DNA from: an uncultured Eudoraea sp.
GTDB taxonomy: Bacteria > Bacteroidota > Bacteroidia > Flavobacteriales > Flavobacteriaceae
Reading direction: 5' to 3'
DNA: 64,000 bases
Assembly (NCBI RefSeq): GCF_947258925.1
Contig: NZ_CAMYKG010000006.1
Coordinates: 1-64,000 of the forward strand
Below the pieces are notes generated by a model. The model saw nothing but the letters and a program-made list of their open reading frames with translations. It did not search any database and was not told the DNA's origin. A program made the translations under genes and the position numbers. Positions 1-8,938 of the stretch are shown here, one piece after another; position 1 is the stretch's first letter, and each line of letters begins with the position of its first letter.

Positions 1-953
1 GTAGTTTTAGAACCGGCCCCACTAACTATTTGTGGCAAATTAAATTCAACCAGGTACTGAAGGCTGTGTTCATGTCCTGAAACAAAGATTATTTTATCAT
101 TGTCCTGAGAGAGGGTAATGATCCGATCCCTGAACTCATCATATCTTTTACTTTGTATATCTGCAGGAGAGACACCTCCGGCACGTCGCAGGACATTTTT
201 TAAAGTCCCTAAAATTGGGATTGGTGTCATATGTTGTCCTACTGAAAACTGTCCGCCATGCGGGCCATTCGTAAACATTGGGTGATGCAAAGCCACAACC
301 GTAGTTTTACCCCGGGCCTTCTTTATAAGACTTTCATATTCAAGAAAAAAACGATTACGGCTTCGAATTTCGCAATTGTCATTTAATGTTGGAAACTTAT
401 CCCATTTGGTAAGGTACCATTCCGTATCCACGATAATTAACTCTACCTCATCATTAATTTCAACCTTGCGTATGGGGCAACCATCCTCAGGAAGGAATGT
501 ATTCTTCCCCAGTTTGTCCTCAATATACTCCTCCTGCCTTTCTAAACCCCTTGGTCCTCCGTTATACCAATCGTGATTTCCGGGTATAAAAATTGCTCTG
601 CCGGCGAAATCTTTTACAACATCGGTTTGAACATCCAGCTGATGTTCTGCAAATTCCCTTCCTTTAGCTCCTTTTTCAGGCAAGCCTTTTGGATAAATAT
701 TGTCTCCCAAAAATAATGCGGTACTGTTACTTGAAGCATCCTTTAGTGCTTCTTCAAAAGACTTAAGTGCTTCAGATTTGGATCCTAAAGGTGAATTCCC
801 TGCATCCCCTATTAAATAGAATGAGTGCTGTATTTCACTTTCAGATTGCCGCGGCATCATGGCTCCTTCCTCGTATTGAGGTTTATAGGTAGCACAGGAG
901 TACAATACTAGAAAGCTAACTATAGTAGCAAACGATTTATAGAATCGATTCAT
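1..953 (-). CDS. Lipoprotein calcineurin-like metallophosphoesterase (3' end outside window)
   Basis: The frame is open from the ATG at 953 to the window edge, so the C-terminus is missing. The N-terminus is a lipoprotein signal ending FLVLYSC, with Cys20 as the lipidated residue, so it should be anchored in the periplasmic or outer membrane. Calcineurin-type metal motifs follow in order: GDAGNS, GDNIYP, GNHDW, ALHHP and GHEH. These bind two metals and hydrolyse phosphoesters. The family (purple acid phosphatase-like lipoproteins) is common in Flavobacteriia and in longer relatives carries a C-terminal beta-barrel region; whether this one does cannot be seen. Substrate is unknown. The class is clear, the exact role is not. 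Confidence 0.85.
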   Translation of the reverse strand, partial: MNRFYKSFATIVSFLVLYSCATYKPQYEEGAMMPRQSESEIQHSFYLIGDAGNSPLGSKSEALKSFEEALKDASSNSTALFLGDNIYPKGLPEKGAKGREFAEHQLDVQTDVVKDFAGRAIFIPGNHDWYNGGPRGLERQEEYIEDKLGKNTFLPEDGCPIRKVEINDEVELIIVDTEWYLTKWDKFPTLNDNCEIRSRNRFFLEYESLIKKARGKTTVVALHHPMFTNGPHGGQFSVGQHMTPIPILGTLKNVLRRAGGVSPADIQSKRYDEFRDRIITLSQDNDKIIFVSGHEHSLQYLVEFNLPQIVSGAGSKT

Positions 954-1274
954 TTTTATGAGATGATGAAATTAACCAGTTTTATATATAGTACGAGGAA
1001 CTATTCGCGAAAATACAGACGTAAAGTATATTAATACCTTACTCTATGTCATTATAAATCCACCTTGAAACTACCGGCAGGATCAAAGATAAAGATATGC
1101 AATCTATTAGAATAGTCTTTCCATATCCAAAGTCATATTATAATGAGGGGATAGGAAACTCAATTATGGATTGCCTTATTTATTGACTTTGAACAATATC
1201 TATACCCCTGGTATATCCATATATCTTTAACAGAAACCACAGAATTTGTAAATTATGTTTTATAAATTTGGGGG
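954..1274. other. Intergenic region between divergent genes
   Basis: This 321-base AT-rich spacer separates the phosphoesterase (minus) from the HD/PycTM gene (plus). No gene or RNA is recognised. A perfect flavobacterial -7 match, TAAATTTG at 1263-1270, lies only 4 bases before the HD gene start; a TTTG at 1245-1248 is 14 bases upstream, closer than the usual spacing of about 17. If used, the transcript would be nearly leaderless. This is weak evidence. Confidence 0.4.
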
Positions 1275-2489
1275 ATGTCTGAAATTCTAATTAAAACCGA
1301 AGCTTTTGTAGTTGATTTGTTATCGACAGAATTAGATCCGAAATACCTTTATCACAATCTGAAACATACCCAAAGGGTAGTAAAGAGCACTAAAGAATTA
1401 ATAGAGGCCAATTCATTAGATGATAGTGACCAGGAGGTCTTGTTATTGGCAGCTTGGCTGCACGATACCGGATATACTTTAGGCCACGAGCAGCACGAGC
1501 GAAATAGTTGCAAAATAGCTAAGGAATTTTTGGAGAAGGAAGGTTATGACGCAGAAGGCGTCAAGCAGGTTCAGGCATGTATCATGGCAACTCAAATGGT
1601 CTATGAACCGCAAAACCTGAGCGAACAGATAATCCGGGATGCGGACGCCTCCCATTTTGCACAAAAAAGCTATTTGGAAACCTGTGAACTGCTCCGGGAA
1701 GAACTTTCCCTTTTGGGCATCGCTGATTATTCGGTTAAACAATGGATGGAAGAGAATATTAAAATGTTCCGGACACGCCATCAATATTATACCGACTATG
1801 CAAAGGCGAATTGGCAGGACAAAAAGGACAAAAATCTCCTGAATCTTTTAAAGGAACTGAAGAAAGAAAAAAAAATTACGAAAAAAGAACAGTTAAAAGC
1901 AAAATTAAAAAGTGATAGCCCGGATAGAGGTATACAAACCCTATTCAGGGTAACTTTAAAAAACCACATTACGCTTAGTGATATCGCCGATACGAAAGCC
2001 AATATCCTGTTATCTGTAAATGCAATTATAATTTCAGTCGTACTTTCTAATCTAATACCTAAACTAGACAATCCTTCCAATACCTATCTTATATACCCTA
2101 CCGTGGTTTTTTTATTCTTCACCGTTACTTCAATGGTAATGGCAGTTATCGCAACACGTCCTAATGTAGGTAGTGGCAAATTTAGTATGGCCGATGTAGC
2201 CAATAAGAAGGTGAACCTTTTATTCTTTGGAAATTTTCATAAAATGAAATTGGAAGAATACGAGTCGGCCCTGCAAGAGTTGGTAAAGGATAAAGATTAT
2301 ATATATTCTTCGCTCACCAAAGACCTTTATTTTCTTGGGTTAGTGCTCCACAGAAAGTATAAGATCTTACGTTGGACCTATACCATCTTTATGGTAGGAA
2401 TTATAGTTTCAGTTATCGCTTTTGCACTGGCTTTTAAATATGCAGGTAGCAGTAAGCTTGGTGAACCGTTTGCTTTACTAAGCATTTAA
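1275..2489 (+). CDS. HD-domain phosphohydrolase fused to a Pycsar effector-type (DUF5706/PycTM) membrane domain
   Basis: The N-terminal half is an HD domain: His31, the His63-Asp64 pair in WLHDTG, His71/His74, and the IRDAD motif with Asp122/Asp124 form the expected metal site. The C-terminal half contains the stretch ADTKANILLSVNA (about 236-250), then hydrophobic segments near 244-262, 270-292 and 368-389. That is the pattern of DUF5706, renamed PycTM after it was found as the membrane effector of some Pycsar (cyclic CMP/UMP) phage-defence systems. Family knowledge suggests nucleotide sensing or hydrolysis coupled to membrane disruption. No pyrimidine cyclase is visible nearby, so a housekeeping role is equally possible. 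The last 12 bases overlap the convergent GAF gene. Confidence 0.75.
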   Translation: MSEILIKTEAFVVDLLSTELDPKYLYHNLKHTQRVVKSTKELIEANSLDDSDQEVLLLAAWLHDTGYTLGHEQHERNSCKIAKEFLEKEGYDAEGVKQVQACIMATQMVYEPQNLSEQIIRDADASHFAQKSYLETCELLREELSLLGIADYSVKQWMEENIKMFRTRHQYYTDYAKANWQDKKDKNLLNLLKELKKEKKITKKEQLKAKLKSDSPDRGIQTLFRVTLKNHITLSDIADTKANILLSVNAIIISVVLSNLIPKLDNPSNTYLIYPTVVFLFFTVTSMVMAVIATRPNVGSGKFSMADVANKKVNLLFFGNFHKMKLEEYESALQELVKDKDYIYSSLTKDLYFLGLVLHRKYKILRWTYTIFMVGIIVSVIAFALAFKYAGSSKLGEPFALLSI

Positions 2490-4847
2490 TTCATTCATCA
2501 AATCTTCATAGGTAAATGTCTTTTCGTCCTGGGTGTTTTTGCTGTAGAGAATCTCTGCCCTAATTGCTTTGAGCCCTGACACTCCCTGAAGGCCTTCCAA
2601 TTCTACTATTTCGATATTATTGGTGAAATAACCCTTAGCTTTCAGGAAAGAGATATATCTAAGGTACTCCAGTTCATCTTTTTTCTGAGAATATACTATA
2701 GACAGCTTACCTTTTTGGGTTAGTCTCTCATTAGTTCCTTTGACAAAGGACTTGTCAATTCGTTTTTTAATTATTTCGTAACGGGCATTATAGGTCCCAT
2801 CCACGTCAAATCGTTTTTCATCCATTCTGAAACGAATAGACAAGGATGTGCTGTATACCAGAATAAGGGAAGCCACATCAAGCTGCACATCCAATTGTGG
2901 TTTGAGGTTGTAATGCTTGTTCTCCATTTCACACATCACTTGCAGCTGCCACAATCGAAGGTTCTTTAAATACAAAGGATCAAATTCCCTGTCTTCAGCA
3001 ATTGAACTCCCGATATACATATTGTGTTCTATGCCATCTGTCTTATAGCGCTCGTAAAAGTGGGGAAACATCTCTTGTGCCGCTTCCTGATTATTATCAA
3101 TTAATGTGGCCAACTTTTTATTAATACGCATCACACTATCGTCATATTGTTTCCTATGGTCGTAATAAGAATGTGTTTCCTCATTAATGGTTTTTTCATA
3201 GGCTTCAACCATTTTGGCCAACTCATTATCTTGCTTTTTCAGATGGTTAAATATTGGTATTATGTCCGTATGTACAAAGTCAAAAATAGTCTGTTCACTA
3301 TTAGAAAATAAGGTTTCCTTTATCTCTTCAATAAAATTGTTAATTCTGTATATCAATTCCTCGTAGACCGGTAAATTTTCAATCTTCAATGCAGCTGTCA
3401 AAACTTCTTTGATATTTGATAACTGAATCATCAAATCTCTTTGGATAGCCGTATTCCTGGCATGGGAAGAATCCTTAATATCTATCTGACCGTATAGGGG
3501 ATATACATCTTTAAAAACTATTTCTTTAAACGAAGGCTGTTTACCATCCAGCCCGTCAATAATAAACTGTTTGGCTTCCTCTTCAAACCTCCAGTGGACG
3601 GACTTATGTACCGAAGTACATTCATTTTGTATGATGGCATCTATTAAATTTTCTTCTTCAATTTTAGAACGGACAACTGCAGCTACAATGTAGGGCATTA
3701 CATCATCAAGCTTCGTTGCATTAACGCCGTTTAACAGGTTTTTTTTTGTTGAAACCAATTCCAAAACCCCTAAAAGTTCATCTTCATTTACAATAGGAGC
3801 GAAAATGGCACTTTTAATTCCCTGTTCATACAATCCTTTGTATGGTTGAGATTCTTTTGATAATTTGTAATACTTATCAATGTCAGGTAGGGCAAAATAG
3901 CCTTTCTGATTTACTAATTTATCATAAGAACTAATACATAGGAGGTTGTTACAAGCTGCACTATTTTTTTCTTTTAGAAGAAAACTCTCTATACCATTCC
4001 CATACACCCGTTCTAATTGATCATCTTTTGAGTTATATGTGACGAAACCTAATTTTAAATCTTTAATCTTAAAAAAGGATCTGAAGGTCTCCTGAAGATC
4101 TGACATAAAAGTCTCACTACCTCTTTTATCACTGGCAATGAGATTTGTTTTGATTTCTGATATGGTATGTTCTGCAGTTACGTCAAACATATTAGAAATA
4201 ACAAAACCTTTAGAGATAAAACTATTCGGGGGGATCATTTCCTTCCACAGTTCAAGATCTTCCGGATTTTCTAAAAGTTTATCAACATCTTCCTGGGTTA
4301 ATTCCTTGGACAAATCTGTCGGTAAGAGATCCATAAAATCGGCATTATACAAAATGCGATAATGACGCATTACCCCATTTGCATCGGGTATGTCATAGAA
4401 GTAAGGCCTGCTAAAATCAAGATTATAGCCATAATACCATTTAAGGATTACTGTACAGCCCATAACATAGTCTATCCCTTCATCCTGATTTCTAATAAAA
4501 GGTTTGAAATCCTTACCGGCATTTTCTAAAATCTTTTGAAACCTTTTCGATTTATTAAATACTACATCAAAATAAGGCAAGGAGGCAGCCTTAATTTCAT
4601 TTTCGCTTAATACCTCGGCAAAAGAATCCTGCAGAATTATCCTTATTACATCTTTATGCTTTTCAAGAAGGTCCAAATCTTCGAAACCTTCACGCAATTC
4701 AGGATATGGTGCCTGGGCATCAAGCACTGTTTTGGCCCTGGATACCAATAGCGGATCATCACTTTCAAGCATTTTATCATACTGCTGTAATAGCTTATCA
4801 AAGCTAACTAACATTTGCAGTGGCATGTCTTTACTTATAGATTCCAT
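2478..4847 (-). CDS. Large GAF-domain protein of unknown function
   Basis: 789 residues, with no signal peptide and no membrane segment, so cytoplasmic. A GAF sensory domain lies around residues 250-395, including IFAPIVNEDELLGVLELVS. The flanking regions (about 1-230 and 400-789) are helical, charged and carry no recognised kinase, cyclase, phosphodiesterase or DNA-binding motif. GAF domains bind small ligands such as cyclic nucleotides or haem; which one here is unknown. The protein type recurs in Flavobacteriia as a hypothetical GAF protein. Its 3' end overlaps the HD/PycTM gene tail to tail, so the two are not co-transcribed. The domain call is firm, the function open. Confidence 0.7.
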   Translation of the reverse strand: MESISKDMPLQMLVSFDKLLQQYDKMLESDDPLLVSRAKTVLDAQAPYPELREGFEDLDLLEKHKDVIRIILQDSFAEVLSENEIKAASLPYFDVVFNKSKRFQKILENAGKDFKPFIRNQDEGIDYVMGCTVILKWYYGYNLDFSRPYFYDIPDANGVMRHYRILYNADFMDLLPTDLSKELTQEDVDKLLENPEDLELWKEMIPPNSFISKGFVISNMFDVTAEHTISEIKTNLIASDKRGSETFMSDLQETFRSFFKIKDLKLGFVTYNSKDDQLERVYGNGIESFLLKEKNSAACNNLLCISSYDKLVNQKGYFALPDIDKYYKLSKESQPYKGLYEQGIKSAIFAPIVNEDELLGVLELVSTKKNLLNGVNATKLDDVMPYIVAAVVRSKIEEENLIDAIIQNECTSVHKSVHWRFEEEAKQFIIDGLDGKQPSFKEIVFKDVYPLYGQIDIKDSSHARNTAIQRDLMIQLSNIKEVLTAALKIENLPVYEELIYRINNFIEEIKETLFSNSEQTIFDFVHTDIIPIFNHLKKQDNELAKMVEAYEKTINEETHSYYDHRKQYDDSVMRINKKLATLIDNNQEAAQEMFPHFYERYKTDGIEHNMYIGSSIAEDREFDPLYLKNLRLWQLQVMCEMENKHYNLKPQLDVQLDVASLILVYSTSLSIRFRMDEKRFDVDGTYNARYEIIKKRIDKSFVKGTNERLTQKGKLSIVYSQKKDELEYLRYISFLKAKGYFTNNIEIVELEGLQGVSGLKAIRAEILYSKNTQDEKTFTYEDLMNELNA

Positions 4848-4964
4848 AGTGATATATATGTCTCCATTATTGCTGTAAAATTACAAAACTATTCTAATTC
4901 TTTTTGTTAAGAGAATATTTACCTTGTTACGTCCTTTTTTTGGATATTTATATAAATTTCCCGT

Positions 4965-5867
4965 ATGTCTTCAAATAACAGACTTAATAATGCTTATAAC
5001 AGGGCCAAAATCATAAGATTTGATGACACCTCAAAGTTTATACTTTTTAGTGATTGTCATAGGGGAGACAACAGTTTTGCAGATGAGTTTGCCAATAACA
5101 GAAATATCTACTACCACGCTTTAAAGCATTATTTTAACAACGGGTTTCAATACTGTGAGCTTGGAGATGGCGATGAGCTTTGGGAGAATCTGACATTTGA
5201 ACCCATTTTTGAAGCCCATAAGAATATTTATTTGCTGATGAAACGTTTTCATGATGAAAACAGATTGCATATGATTTATGGCAACCACGATATGGTGTAC
5301 CGGAAGCAGGAATATGTAAAGAAAAATCTTTATACCTTCTTTGAGCCTAAAGATGAAAAGGAAGCTGCTTTACTGGACCAATTAAAATATCATGAAGCCA
5401 TAATTTTAAAGCATCGTGAGAACGGCCAGGAACTATTTTTAACGCACGGACACCAGGCAGATTTTATGAATTATCACGGATGGCGGTTTAACCGGTTTTT
5501 GGTTCGCATTCTATGGAAACCCTTACAGGTTTGGGGGATAGCAGATCCTACAAGTCCGGCTAAAAATCATCGTGAATTAATACGATTGGAAAAAAGAGTC
5601 AAGAATTGGATACTTCGGAATAAAATGAAAATAACGGTAATTGGTCATACCCACAGACCAAGATTCCCTGAGCCCGGTGATATCCCTCTTTTTAATGATG
5701 GAAGCTGTGTGCACCCCAGGAGTATTACGGGGATTGAAATAGTAAAAGGGACGATTTCACTTATAAAATGGCAAATTGCTACAAAGGAAGATGGTACGCT
5801 ACAAATTGTCAGAATATTACTGGAAGGACCTCAGAAATTAGTGGATTATAAACAAAATGAGGATTGA
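4965..5867 (+). CDS. Cytoplasmic calcineurin-like metallophosphoesterase
   Basis: A 300-residue protein without signal peptide. It has the full set of metallophosphoesterase motifs: SDCHRGD (Asp30, His32), GDGDE (about 69), GNHD (106-109), THGH (about 160) and GHTH (227-230). These coordinate a binuclear metal centre. Order and size resemble the LpxH/UDP-2,3-diacylglucosamine hydrolase group, but the substrate-cap region (about 120-155) differs enough that lipid A synthesis should not be assumed. It is divergent from the GAF gene, with about 117 bases between starts, and convergent with the TonB-like gene. It is probably transcribed alone. Confidence 0.8.
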   Translation: MSSNNRLNNAYNRAKIIRFDDTSKFILFSDCHRGDNSFADEFANNRNIYYHALKHYFNNGFQYCELGDGDELWENLTFEPIFEAHKNIYLLMKRFHDENRLHMIYGNHDMVYRKQEYVKKNLYTFFEPKDEKEAALLDQLKYHEAIILKHRENGQELFLTHGHQADFMNYHGWRFNRFLVRILWKPLQVWGIADPTSPAKNHRELIRLEKRVKNWILRNKMKITVIGHTHRPRFPEPGDIPLFNDGSCVHPRSITGIEIVKGTISLIKWQIATKEDGTLQIVRILLEGPQKLVDYKQNED

Positions 5868-5905
5868 TCCTTCTGAATACTCACGTATTAGTCGAATCAA
5901 TCCTC
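5859..5905. repeat. Long inverted repeat at a convergent gene end
   Basis: GAGGATTGAT at 5859-5868 pairs perfectly with ATCAATCCTC at 5896-5905. A second small stem, AATAC/GTATT (5876-5880 with 5885-5889), is nested inside. It covers the stop codon of the phosphoesterase gene and lies before the end of the convergent tonB-like gene. No T-tract follows on either strand, so it is not a classical intrinsic terminator. It may protect mRNA 3' ends. Confidence 0.45.
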
Positions 5906-5929
5906 GGGAAATAGTCATGTGCTCTATTT

Positions 5930-6652
5930 CTATTGTATCATGAAGTTGATAGGTATACTATAAGGTACTTTAACAGATTTTCCACGCTGCATCCCCGGAG
6001 TCATATTTGGGAGTGAAGCAATAATACGATGCGCTTCTTTCTCTAATAGTTTGTCCGGACCTCGTGTGCGTATACCTTCCACTACTCCTTTTGAATTAAT
6101 CATAAATTGCACAAATACTTTTCCTTTAATTCCCAGTTCCAATGCGCTCTCTGGATAGGTAAATTCTTTAACGATATGGGCTTGAATCATTTTTTGAAAA
6201 CAAGCCTTTCGTTCATCATTACTTTGAGCACTCTCACATCCCGGAAATATTGGAACATTTTCAATAACCGCAAAGGGAACAACAATATCTTCTTCTTCTT
6301 CGGCAGCTTCCACGTCACCAACGTCCATTACCTCATCAATTACAGATTCCTGACTAGTCTCTGTACTCTCGATAATAGTTTCTTCTATTTCCTCGGTATC
6401 TTCAACTACTTCAATTACTTCAGGAGCTGCAGGAGGAGGAGGTGGTGGTGTAGTTTTGATCATTTCAGTTACAGGAACATCTTCCTTAAGGTCATCTACT
6501 GCCTCTGCGATATCGAGAACAGCAGTATCTTTAGGATACGATTTGTATTCTAAAGCGCGCCACGTTAAAAATAACACGACTGTAAGTCCTACTACAAAAT
6601 ACAGTCCGCTATTTCTGTTTAAATCTACTTTTGGGTTTTTTTTGACTTGCAT
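5930..6652 (-). CDS. TonB-family energy transducer
   Basis: 240 residues with classical TonB architecture. A short cytoplasmic N-terminus precedes one membrane helix (about 17-35). A periplasmic spacer follows, with a PPPPPP run near residue 70 and a long acidic Glu/Asp/Val-rich stretch. The C-terminal TonB domain starts near residue 150 (YPESALELGIKGKVFVQF). It transmits proton-motive force from ExbB/ExbD to outer-membrane receptors. No exbBD or TonB-dependent receptor is adjacent, so its partner is unknown. The C-terminal domain is the typical short Bacteroidota type. Confidence 0.85.
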   Translation of the reverse strand: MQVKKNPKVDLNRNSGLYFVVGLTVVLFLTWRALEYKSYPKDTAVLDIAEAVDDLKEDVPVTEMIKTTPPPPPPAAPEVIEVVEDTEEIEETIIESTETSQESVIDEVMDVGDVEAAEEEEDIVVPFAVIENVPIFPGCESAQSNDERKACFQKMIQAHIVKEFTYPESALELGIKGKVFVQFMINSKGVVEGIRTRGPDKLLEKEAHRIIASLPNMTPGMQRGKSVKVPYSIPINFMIQ

Positions 6653-6768
6653 GACTATTTGTATTATGATATACTCAAAAATACGTCATGTAAAATGCAG
6701 ATTATATGATATTTATCAGTTTTAAATCATTATATCATAAGATTCTGTTTTTAATGGATAACGGGTGA

Positions 6769-6802
6769 AAAAAAGAATCAGGACTATTTTTATGTCCTGA
6801 TT
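6769..6802 (-). terminator. Rho-independent terminator of the doxX-oxidoreductase operon
   Basis: AATCAGGAC (6776-6784) and GTCCTGATT (6794-6802) form a perfect 9-bp stem with a 9-base loop. Read on the minus strand, the stem is followed by CTTTTTTTC, a good T-tract. It lies 59 bases past the stop of the oxidoreductase gene and before tonB, so it should insulate the two units. Confidence 0.8.
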
Positions 6803-6808
6803 ACTCTA

Positions 6809-6826
6809 AATCTGATGTATCAGATT
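6809..6826. repeat. Short perfect palindrome AATCTGAT-GT-ATCAGATT
   Basis: An 18-base element with two perfect 8-base arms lies just upstream (minus-strand sense) of the terminator stem and downstream of the oxidoreductase gene. It may be a second hairpin in the 3' UTR or a protein-binding site. Nothing in the sequence decides between these. Confidence 0.4.
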
Positions 6827-6860
6827 CATATTGATGAATGGCTATTTCCCTCTTTGCACT

Positions 6861-8447
6861 TTACATACCAGATAAAAGTACTTCATCAAAATCAATCCCT
6901 TCAATAGGTACAATGCGCTGTTCAGTCCTATCCCATTCTATTCGTCTTCCAAGTTTAACCGAAAGGCCTGCCATATGTGCTGATATTGCCTCATCAAATC
7001 CCTCATTTATACCACAACTAACTTCACCTCCGTTGCGGGAGCAACTGAGCCATTCCCTTAAATGAAGAAATGTAGAATCAACCCTAGCTCCATTAATATA
7101 AGTCCACATAAGACCCTTATCCGCAAAATATTGTGAGGTCGCTGAGGAAACCGCATCAGGCACACTGGCCCCGGGATTGTACTGATAAACCGGTACTGAC
7201 GGTTTCATTTTTCCGGATTCTATCTGATCTGCATATTTTGTAGATCTACTGTCTGGCCAAATTGTAAGTCGGTTCCCTAATTCCATAGTGCCGTCATGAC
7301 CCATAAGAACAGTAGGTCTGCTGAAATTATTACCAAGAGTTGCACTGTAAACAAAGGTCATTCCCTTTTCCTTGCCTTTTTTCTGGCTACTCCCTGTACT
7401 GAAATTGGGAAACTCCATATTTACCTGGAGCACATCAGGAACATTTCGCCCGTCATTATGCGTATAAATACCACCGGAAGCCATTACCGATGCAGGGATA
7501 CCCATTTGAAGGACACAATTTAGACGGTCATAGTCATGCGTTAATAAATCTCCGGAAAGACCTGAACCGTATGCCCACCATTTTCTCCATCTAAAAAAGT
7601 GATTTTTATTAAAAGGTACTTTTGGGGCCGATCCTAAAAAAAGATCCCAGTCTATTGTTTGCGGCGTTGCTTCATCCTCTATGTGATAATTCCAGGCACC
7701 ATTATCATCATTCCTGTTTGTATTTGTCTGAACCAGTGAAACATGACCAAGAACTCCTTTGGAGACGATATCCTGTGCCGTTTGAAAACTCAGGGTTTGC
7801 CTGTGTTGATGTCCAACCATAAGAACCGCCTTTGACTTCTGGGCTGCTTCTTTAAGCCTGTAGGTTTCTTCTACGGTATGGGTCATGGGTTTTTCAAGAT
7901 ATGCGTGGATTCCGTTTTCGAGTGCATCTATGGCCATTGGCGCATGCCAGTGGTCCGGAGTGGCAATAATTACAGCATCAACTTTACCACTACGTATCAT
8001 TTCCTGATACGTCTTAAACCTTTGTATCTTAGTTTCTTCGGTAGAAAAGGAATCTATTACCTTTTTCGCCCTAACATCATATACGTCACAAACTGCTGTA
8101 AGTTTAACATTAAGCTTATCCTGATTCATAAAGTCCTTTAAACGGGAGTGGTTTGGATCTTCCTCCGCGGCCAATCTCATTTCCTCCAGCCATTCTTTAG
8201 TTGCAAATCCTAAAGCCCTGCACAATTGCTCACCACGTATTCCAAAACCAATAATCCCAACACGTACGGGATCTCCGCTAATCTCCTTAACAGCTGAGGG
8301 TAAAGAAGGTTGAATATTTAGTTGTTCAAGGATTGCAGCACGCTCCCTGTTTTTAGAAACAGCACTAGCAGCCCCTGCCCACCAAACGGCACCAAGTATT
8401 GGAATTCCACCTAGTCCTTTAAGCACATCTCTTCTTGTCCATTTCAT
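6861..8447 (-). CDS. Tat-exported Gfo/Idh/MocA-family oxidoreductase
   Basis: 528 residues. The start MKWTRRDVLKGLGG, followed by a hydrophobic run and an AASA site, is a twin-arginine signal, so the protein is exported folded with its NAD(P). The Rossmann motif GIIGFGIRG (about 64-72) binds the dinucleotide, and EKPMTHT is the family's conserved EKP region. Such exported Gfo/Idh/MocA proteins in Bacteroidota act on sugars or sugar derivatives, but the substrate cannot be read here. The start overlaps the stop of the doxX gene by 4 bases, so the two are translationally coupled. Confidence 0.85.
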   Translation of the reverse strand: MKWTRRDVLKGLGGIPILGAVWWAGAASAVSKNRERAAILEQLNIQPSLPSAVKEISGDPVRVGIIGFGIRGEQLCRALGFATKEWLEEMRLAAEEDPNHSRLKDFMNQDKLNVKLTAVCDVYDVRAKKVIDSFSTEETKIQRFKTYQEMIRSGKVDAVIIATPDHWHAPMAIDALENGIHAYLEKPMTHTVEETYRLKEAAQKSKAVLMVGHQHRQTLSFQTAQDIVSKGVLGHVSLVQTNTNRNDDNGAWNYHIEDEATPQTIDWDLFLGSAPKVPFNKNHFFRWRKWWAYGSGLSGDLLTHDYDRLNCVLQMGIPASVMASGGIYTHNDGRNVPDVLQVNMEFPNFSTGSSQKKGKEKGMTFVYSATLGNNFSRPTVLMGHDGTMELGNRLTIWPDSRSTKYADQIESGKMKPSVPVYQYNPGASVPDAVSSATSQYFADKGLMWTYINGARVDSTFLHLREWLSCSRNGGEVSCGINEGFDEAISAHMAGLSVKLGRRIEWDRTEQRIVPIEGIDFDEVLLSGM

Positions 8448-8938
8448 AAGGTTTCAGTTTTAGTTTGTTCTTTGTTTTTATTAAATAGATAGGGTAGACC
8501 AAAGTATTGTCCTGTAGGAAATTGATAAATTACCATACAAGCCGCCAGTTCTATTAAATTCTTGTTTACGAACCAGTAACTTCCTTCAACGTTTACCTGC
8601 ATTAACCAGGGGAAAGGTGGGTGTGCCAAATAATACAAAGCAAGCAGGAAGATGGCTGCCAAAGCACCTTTTTTCTCAAATATCCCTAACAAAAAAGTAA
8701 TCCCTACAAACATAAGTGCCATCCAGTTAAGGGTGTCTGCCCAGCCAATCATTGGTTCCTGGGCAATTGCAAGGAATATAGGTTTTAATGGTCCCTGCGC
8801 GGTTGCCAGATAGCCAAATGAAGTCCAGTCAGGATTGTAAAGCTTAATTACACCCTCGTACAGAAAGTGCCAGCCTATAAGTACACGCAATAGTACTATA
8901 CTGTGCTTTAATTGCCATTTTCCTTTAGTTTCAGTCAT
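8444..8938 (-). CDS. DoxX-family integral membrane protein
   Basis: 164 residues with about four hydrophobic helices. The N-terminal pattern LIGWHFLYEGVIKL is characteristic of the DoxX/DoxD-like family. Members are small membrane proteins, in some organisms linked to quinone or thiosulfate redox steps; the biochemical role here is unknown. It is first in a two-gene operon with the exported oxidoreductase, which suggests it could pass electrons from that enzyme to the membrane. That is inference from context only. Confidence 0.75.
   Translation of the reverse strand: MTETKGKWQLKHSIVLLRVLIGWHFLYEGVIKLYNPDWTSFGYLATAQGPLKPIFLAIAQEPMIGWADTLNWMALMFVGITFLLGIFEKKGALAAIFLLALYYLAHPPFPWLMQVNVEGSYWFVNKNLIELAACMVIYQFPTGQYFGLPYLFNKNKEQTKTETL

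Noticed and set aside
5859-5905. Long stem-loop as a bidirectional intrinsic terminator
   Set aside because: The stem is perfect, but neither strand has a T-tract after it; it is kept only as an inverted repeat.
6107-6553. Plus-strand open frame of 148 codons across the tonB-like gene
   Set aside because: It is the antisense reading of the Glu/Pro-rich TonB spacer, which gives Phe/Arg-rich low-complexity protein. The minus-strand gene has full domain support.
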